Source: an uncultured Bacteroidota bacterium
GTDB taxonomy: Bacteria; Bacteroidota; Bacteroidia; Flavobacteriales; Flavobacteriaceae
Reading direction: 5' to 3'
NCBI GenBank assembly: GCA_902510475.1
Contig: CABXCC010000002.1
Span: forward strand, 50,083 to 114,082
DNA: 64,000 nt
Part shown: piece after piece, positions 61,451 through 64,000 of the stretch
Position numbering within the stretch: position 1 is the first letter of the stretch
How the letters are laid out: each line of letters starts with the position of its first letter
Program-made: the position numbers and the translations under genes
The notes under the pieces: model-generated
Seen by the model: only the letters and a program-made list of their open reading frames with translations
The model's database searches: none
What the model was told of the DNA's origin: nothing

Positions 61451-62302
61451 ATGAAAAAAACATTTTTTTTAAGCTTGATTACACTCTTTATAATGTCTTC
61501 ATGTGTGAGTAAAAAAGAATTTACATCTTTAGAGAACAGACACAAAAAAACACAAGATCTGTTAAACACAGCCACCGTAAAATTGAATGCATGTTTGGAA
61601 GAAAAAACTACTTCTGAAACATTAGCCAACGCATACAAAGATCAGCTATCTGACCTCAAAAGAAGAAATGACCAATTATTTGTTCAAAGTCAAGACTATT
61701 TAGAGTTAACAGCTAAAGGAGCTGAAAATCTAGAAAAAACTTTAGAAAGTATTAAAGAAAAAGATTTAAAAATTACGCGTATTCAAGATGCCCTTAGCAG
61801 AAAAGACAGCGTTACTTTTGCTCTTGTTACGAGTCTTAAAAAAGAAATTGGCATAAATGATCCTGATATTGAGGTTAATGTTGATAAAGCTGTAGTATTT
61901 ATTTCTCTTTCAGATAAATTACTTTTTAAATCAGGAAGCTACGAAGTATCACAAAGAGCTAAAGAGGTTCTTGGAAAAGTTGCTACAGTTGTAAACGGAA
62001 AACCTGACTTTGAGTGTATGGTTGAGGGTCACACTGACAGTAGATCATATAATGGTGGAGTTTTAATTGATAATTGGGATTTAAGTGTAAAAAGAGCTAC
62101 TTCAATTGTAAGAGTTCTTGAAGATTTAGATGTTAATTCTGGAAGGTTAATCGCAGCAGGTAGAAGCTATTATGATCCTCTTGTTGATAACGATACCGCT
62201 GAAAACAGATCGATTAATAGGAGAACTAGAATTATTATTATGCCTAAAATTGATCAGTTTTATGATATGATTGAAAAAGAAATGCAGAGTTTAGCAAACT
62301 AA
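61451..62302 (+). CDS. OmpA family lipoprotein
   Basis: LIMSSC lipobox, coiled coil, VEGHTDSRSYNGG...NRSINRRTRIIIMP. Confidence 0.92.
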   Translation: MKKTFFLSLITLFIMSSCVSKKEFTSLENRHKKTQDLLNTATVKLNACLEEKTTSETLANAYKDQLSDLKRRNDQLFVQSQDYLELTAKGAENLEKTLESIKEKDLKITRIQDALSRKDSVTFALVTSLKKEIGINDPDIEVNVDKAVVFISLSDKLLFKSGSYEVSQRAKEVLGKVATVVNGKPDFECMVEGHTDSRSYNGGVLIDNWDLSVKRATSIVRVLEDLDVNSGRLIAAGRSYYDPLVDNDTAENRSINRRTRIIIMPKIDQFYDMIEKEMQSLAN

Positions 62303-62327
62303 TCTAATAACTTATTAAACTTTATAA

Positions 62328-62353
62328 AATAACCCGCGTTAATGCGGGTTATT
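62328..62353. terminator. Bidirectional intrinsic terminator between ompA-like and uvrD-like genes
   Basis: AATAACCCGCGTTAATGCGGGTTATT dyad between convergent genes, flanked by A/T. Confidence 0.85.
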
Positions 62354-64000
62354 TTATGCTATAATTTTAAGTTTAGAAAACCTCAAGAGCAACTTTTTTG
62401 TTCCAGCTTTTTCAAATAGTATTTCTGCTTTTTGATTATCAGATACCCCTTCAATATAAATCACTTTACCTTTTCCAAATCTATCATGAATAACGATATT
62501 TCCGATAGATAGTTTGTTGTCAAATAGATTTGAATTAATCGAACTCTTCTTAATTTTTACAAAGTTCTTAGGAGGTCTTGTTTCAGGTTTTTTATATCTA
62601 ATTCCTACTTTATTAAAACTAGGCTTGTTGGAAAAAGGAAAATTAGAGGATTTTTGAATAATATTTCTTTGAATATATTCATCTTTAATTTCATTTATAA
62701 ACCTACTTTGCTCAGAATCAACAAGCTTTCCCCATCGATACCTGGACAACACATAGGAAAGAAATACTTTTTTTTCAGCTCTTGTTAAGGCTACGTAAAA
62801 AAGTCTTCTCTCCTCCTCAAGTTCGTTTCTGGAATTAAGGTTCATTGCACTAGGAAATAAGTTTTCTTCTAATCCAACAATGTAAACGTAAGGAAATTCT
62901 AGTCCTTTTGCTAAATGTATTGTCATTAGAGAAACTTTATTTCTATCATCATCCTCATTATCCTGATCTGTTGCCAATGCAATATTTTGTAAAAAAGAAG
63001 AAACACTCTTATCTTCAAATTCATTGTTATCTACAAAATCTTTTATACCGTTTAGTAATTCTTCAATATTTTGAATTCTATTAACCCCTTCTAATGATTC
63101 ATCTTTTTTATACAAGTTATATAAACCCGATTGTTTTAAAACTTCTTTGGTAACATCAAAAACATTCAAGTTTTCTGTGTTCACCTTCAAGCTTTCAAGC
63201 ATTATAACAAAATCAAGTAATTTGTTTTTTGTGGAACTATTTAATATTTCTGTTGATTTTGAAAAATCTTTAATAAAACTATAATCAGAAACATTTAACT
63301 TTTTGGCTTCAATGGTTATTTTGTTAAGAGTCGTCTGGCCAATTCCTCTTGAAGGAAAATTAATTATTCGTTTAAAAGCCTGTTCATCCTCAGAATTTAT
63401 TAGCAATCTTAAATAAGCTAATACGTCTTTTATCTCCTTTCTTTGATAAAAAGAAAGACCTCCATATACTCTATAAGGTATATTTTTCTTTCTCAGCGCA
63501 TCTTCAAAAGATCTAGATTGAGCATTGGTTCTATACAATATTGCAAAATCTTTATTATTTAGTTGATTTTGCATTTTAGTTTCAAAAATTGAACTAGCTA
63601 CAAACCTTCCCTCCTCACCGTCTGTTAATAATTTATTTACGCTAATTTTTTCACCGGATTCATTTTCAGTCCAAACACTTTTTTTAAGTCTTTTCTGATT
63701 ATTTTCAATTAAACTATTTGCTGCGTTAACAATATTTTTTGTGGATCGATAATTCTGCTCCAGTCTAAAAAGTTTTGAATCAGGAAAGTCTTTTTGAAAA
63801 TTCAAAATATTATTGATATTTGCTCCTCTAAAACTATAAATACTTTGAGCATCATCTCCTACAACACATATGTTTTGGAATTTATCAGAAAGAGCTTTAA
63901 TAATTAAATATTGAGAATGATTCGTGTCCTGATATTCATCAACCAATATATATTTAAAAATATTTTGGTATTTAGCTAATGTTTCTGGATACTTAGAAAG
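62354..64000 (-). CDS. UvrD/PcrA-type superfamily 1 DNA helicase (partial, N-terminus outside window)
   Basis: ILVDEYQDTN, VVGDDAQSIYSFRGAN, LEQNYRST, LMTIHLAKGLEFPYV; reading frame continues past the TTG at 63946 to the window edge. Confidence 0.94.
   Translation of the reverse strand, partial: LSKYPETLAKYQNIFKYILVDEYQDTNHSQYLIIKALSDKFQNICVVGDDAQSIYSFRGANINNILNFQKDFPDSKLFRLEQNYRSTKNIVNAANSLIENNQKRLKKSVWTENESGEKISVNKLLTDGEEGRFVASSIFETKMQNQLNNKDFAILYRTNAQSRSFEDALRKKNIPYRVYGGLSFYQRKEIKDVLAYLRLLINSEDEQAFKRIINFPSRGIGQTTLNKITIEAKKLNVSDYSFIKDFSKSTEILNSSTKNKLLDFVIMLESLKVNTENLNVFDVTKEVLKQSGLYNLYKKDESLEGVNRIQNIEELLNGIKDFVDNNEFEDKSVSSFLQNIALATDQDNEDDDRNKVSLMTIHLAKGLEFPYVYIVGLEENLFPSAMNLNSRNELEEERRLFYVALTRAEKKVFLSYVLSRYRWGKLVDSEQSRFINEIKDEYIQRNIIQKSSNFPFSNKPSFNKVGIRYKKPETRPPKNFVKIKKSSINSNLFDNKLSIGNIVIHDRFGKGKVIYIEGVSDNQKAEILFEKAGTKKLLLRFSKLKIIA

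Noticed and set aside
1-64000. CRISPR array, tRNA/rRNA genes, transposase or prophage
   Set aside because: No spaced repeats, clover-leaf sequences, rRNA segments or transposase/phage proteins were recognised by eye; a tool search would be more sensitive

Overview
AT-rich chromosomal window from a member of Bacteroidota, most likely a marine Flavobacteriia with a compact genome. Supporting evidence: PorQ, DUF6452/DUF6048/DUF4294-type proteins, a fused alpha/beta 2-oxoacid dehydrogenase E1, several TAnnTTTG-type -7 promoter boxes, and synteny such as cmk-porQ-lon and aroQ-xerD-rny-zapA. Most of the window is housekeeping: rnz, pdxH, pyrRB, rpsA, cmk, lon, lpdA, rny, zapA, acs/actP, purC, phoH, dnaN, mnmE, glmM, uvrA, holA and a UvrD/PcrA helicase. 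The product calls are from my own reading of the translations; no database search was run. I recognised no CRISPR array, transposase, phage module or tRNA/rRNA gene. The most notable accessory signal is a ~1.25 kb segment at the 3' end of mnmE. It is bounded by a 15-bp direct repeat (14/15 identical) that includes the mnmE stop-codon region, and it carries one PD-(D/E)XK-like/DUF5655 nuclease-type gene and no integrase. This could be a minimal or decayed integrative element using the mnmE (trmE/thdF) attachment site. Other points: a probable 6S (6S-Flavo-type) RNA between zapA and rny, an unlisted 43-aa membrane sORF, a truncated DUF1028 gene, symmetric promoter boxes between rhomboid and lpxL-like genes, a palindromic operator-like promoter upstream of the E1 gene, and widespread convergent 3' overlaps.
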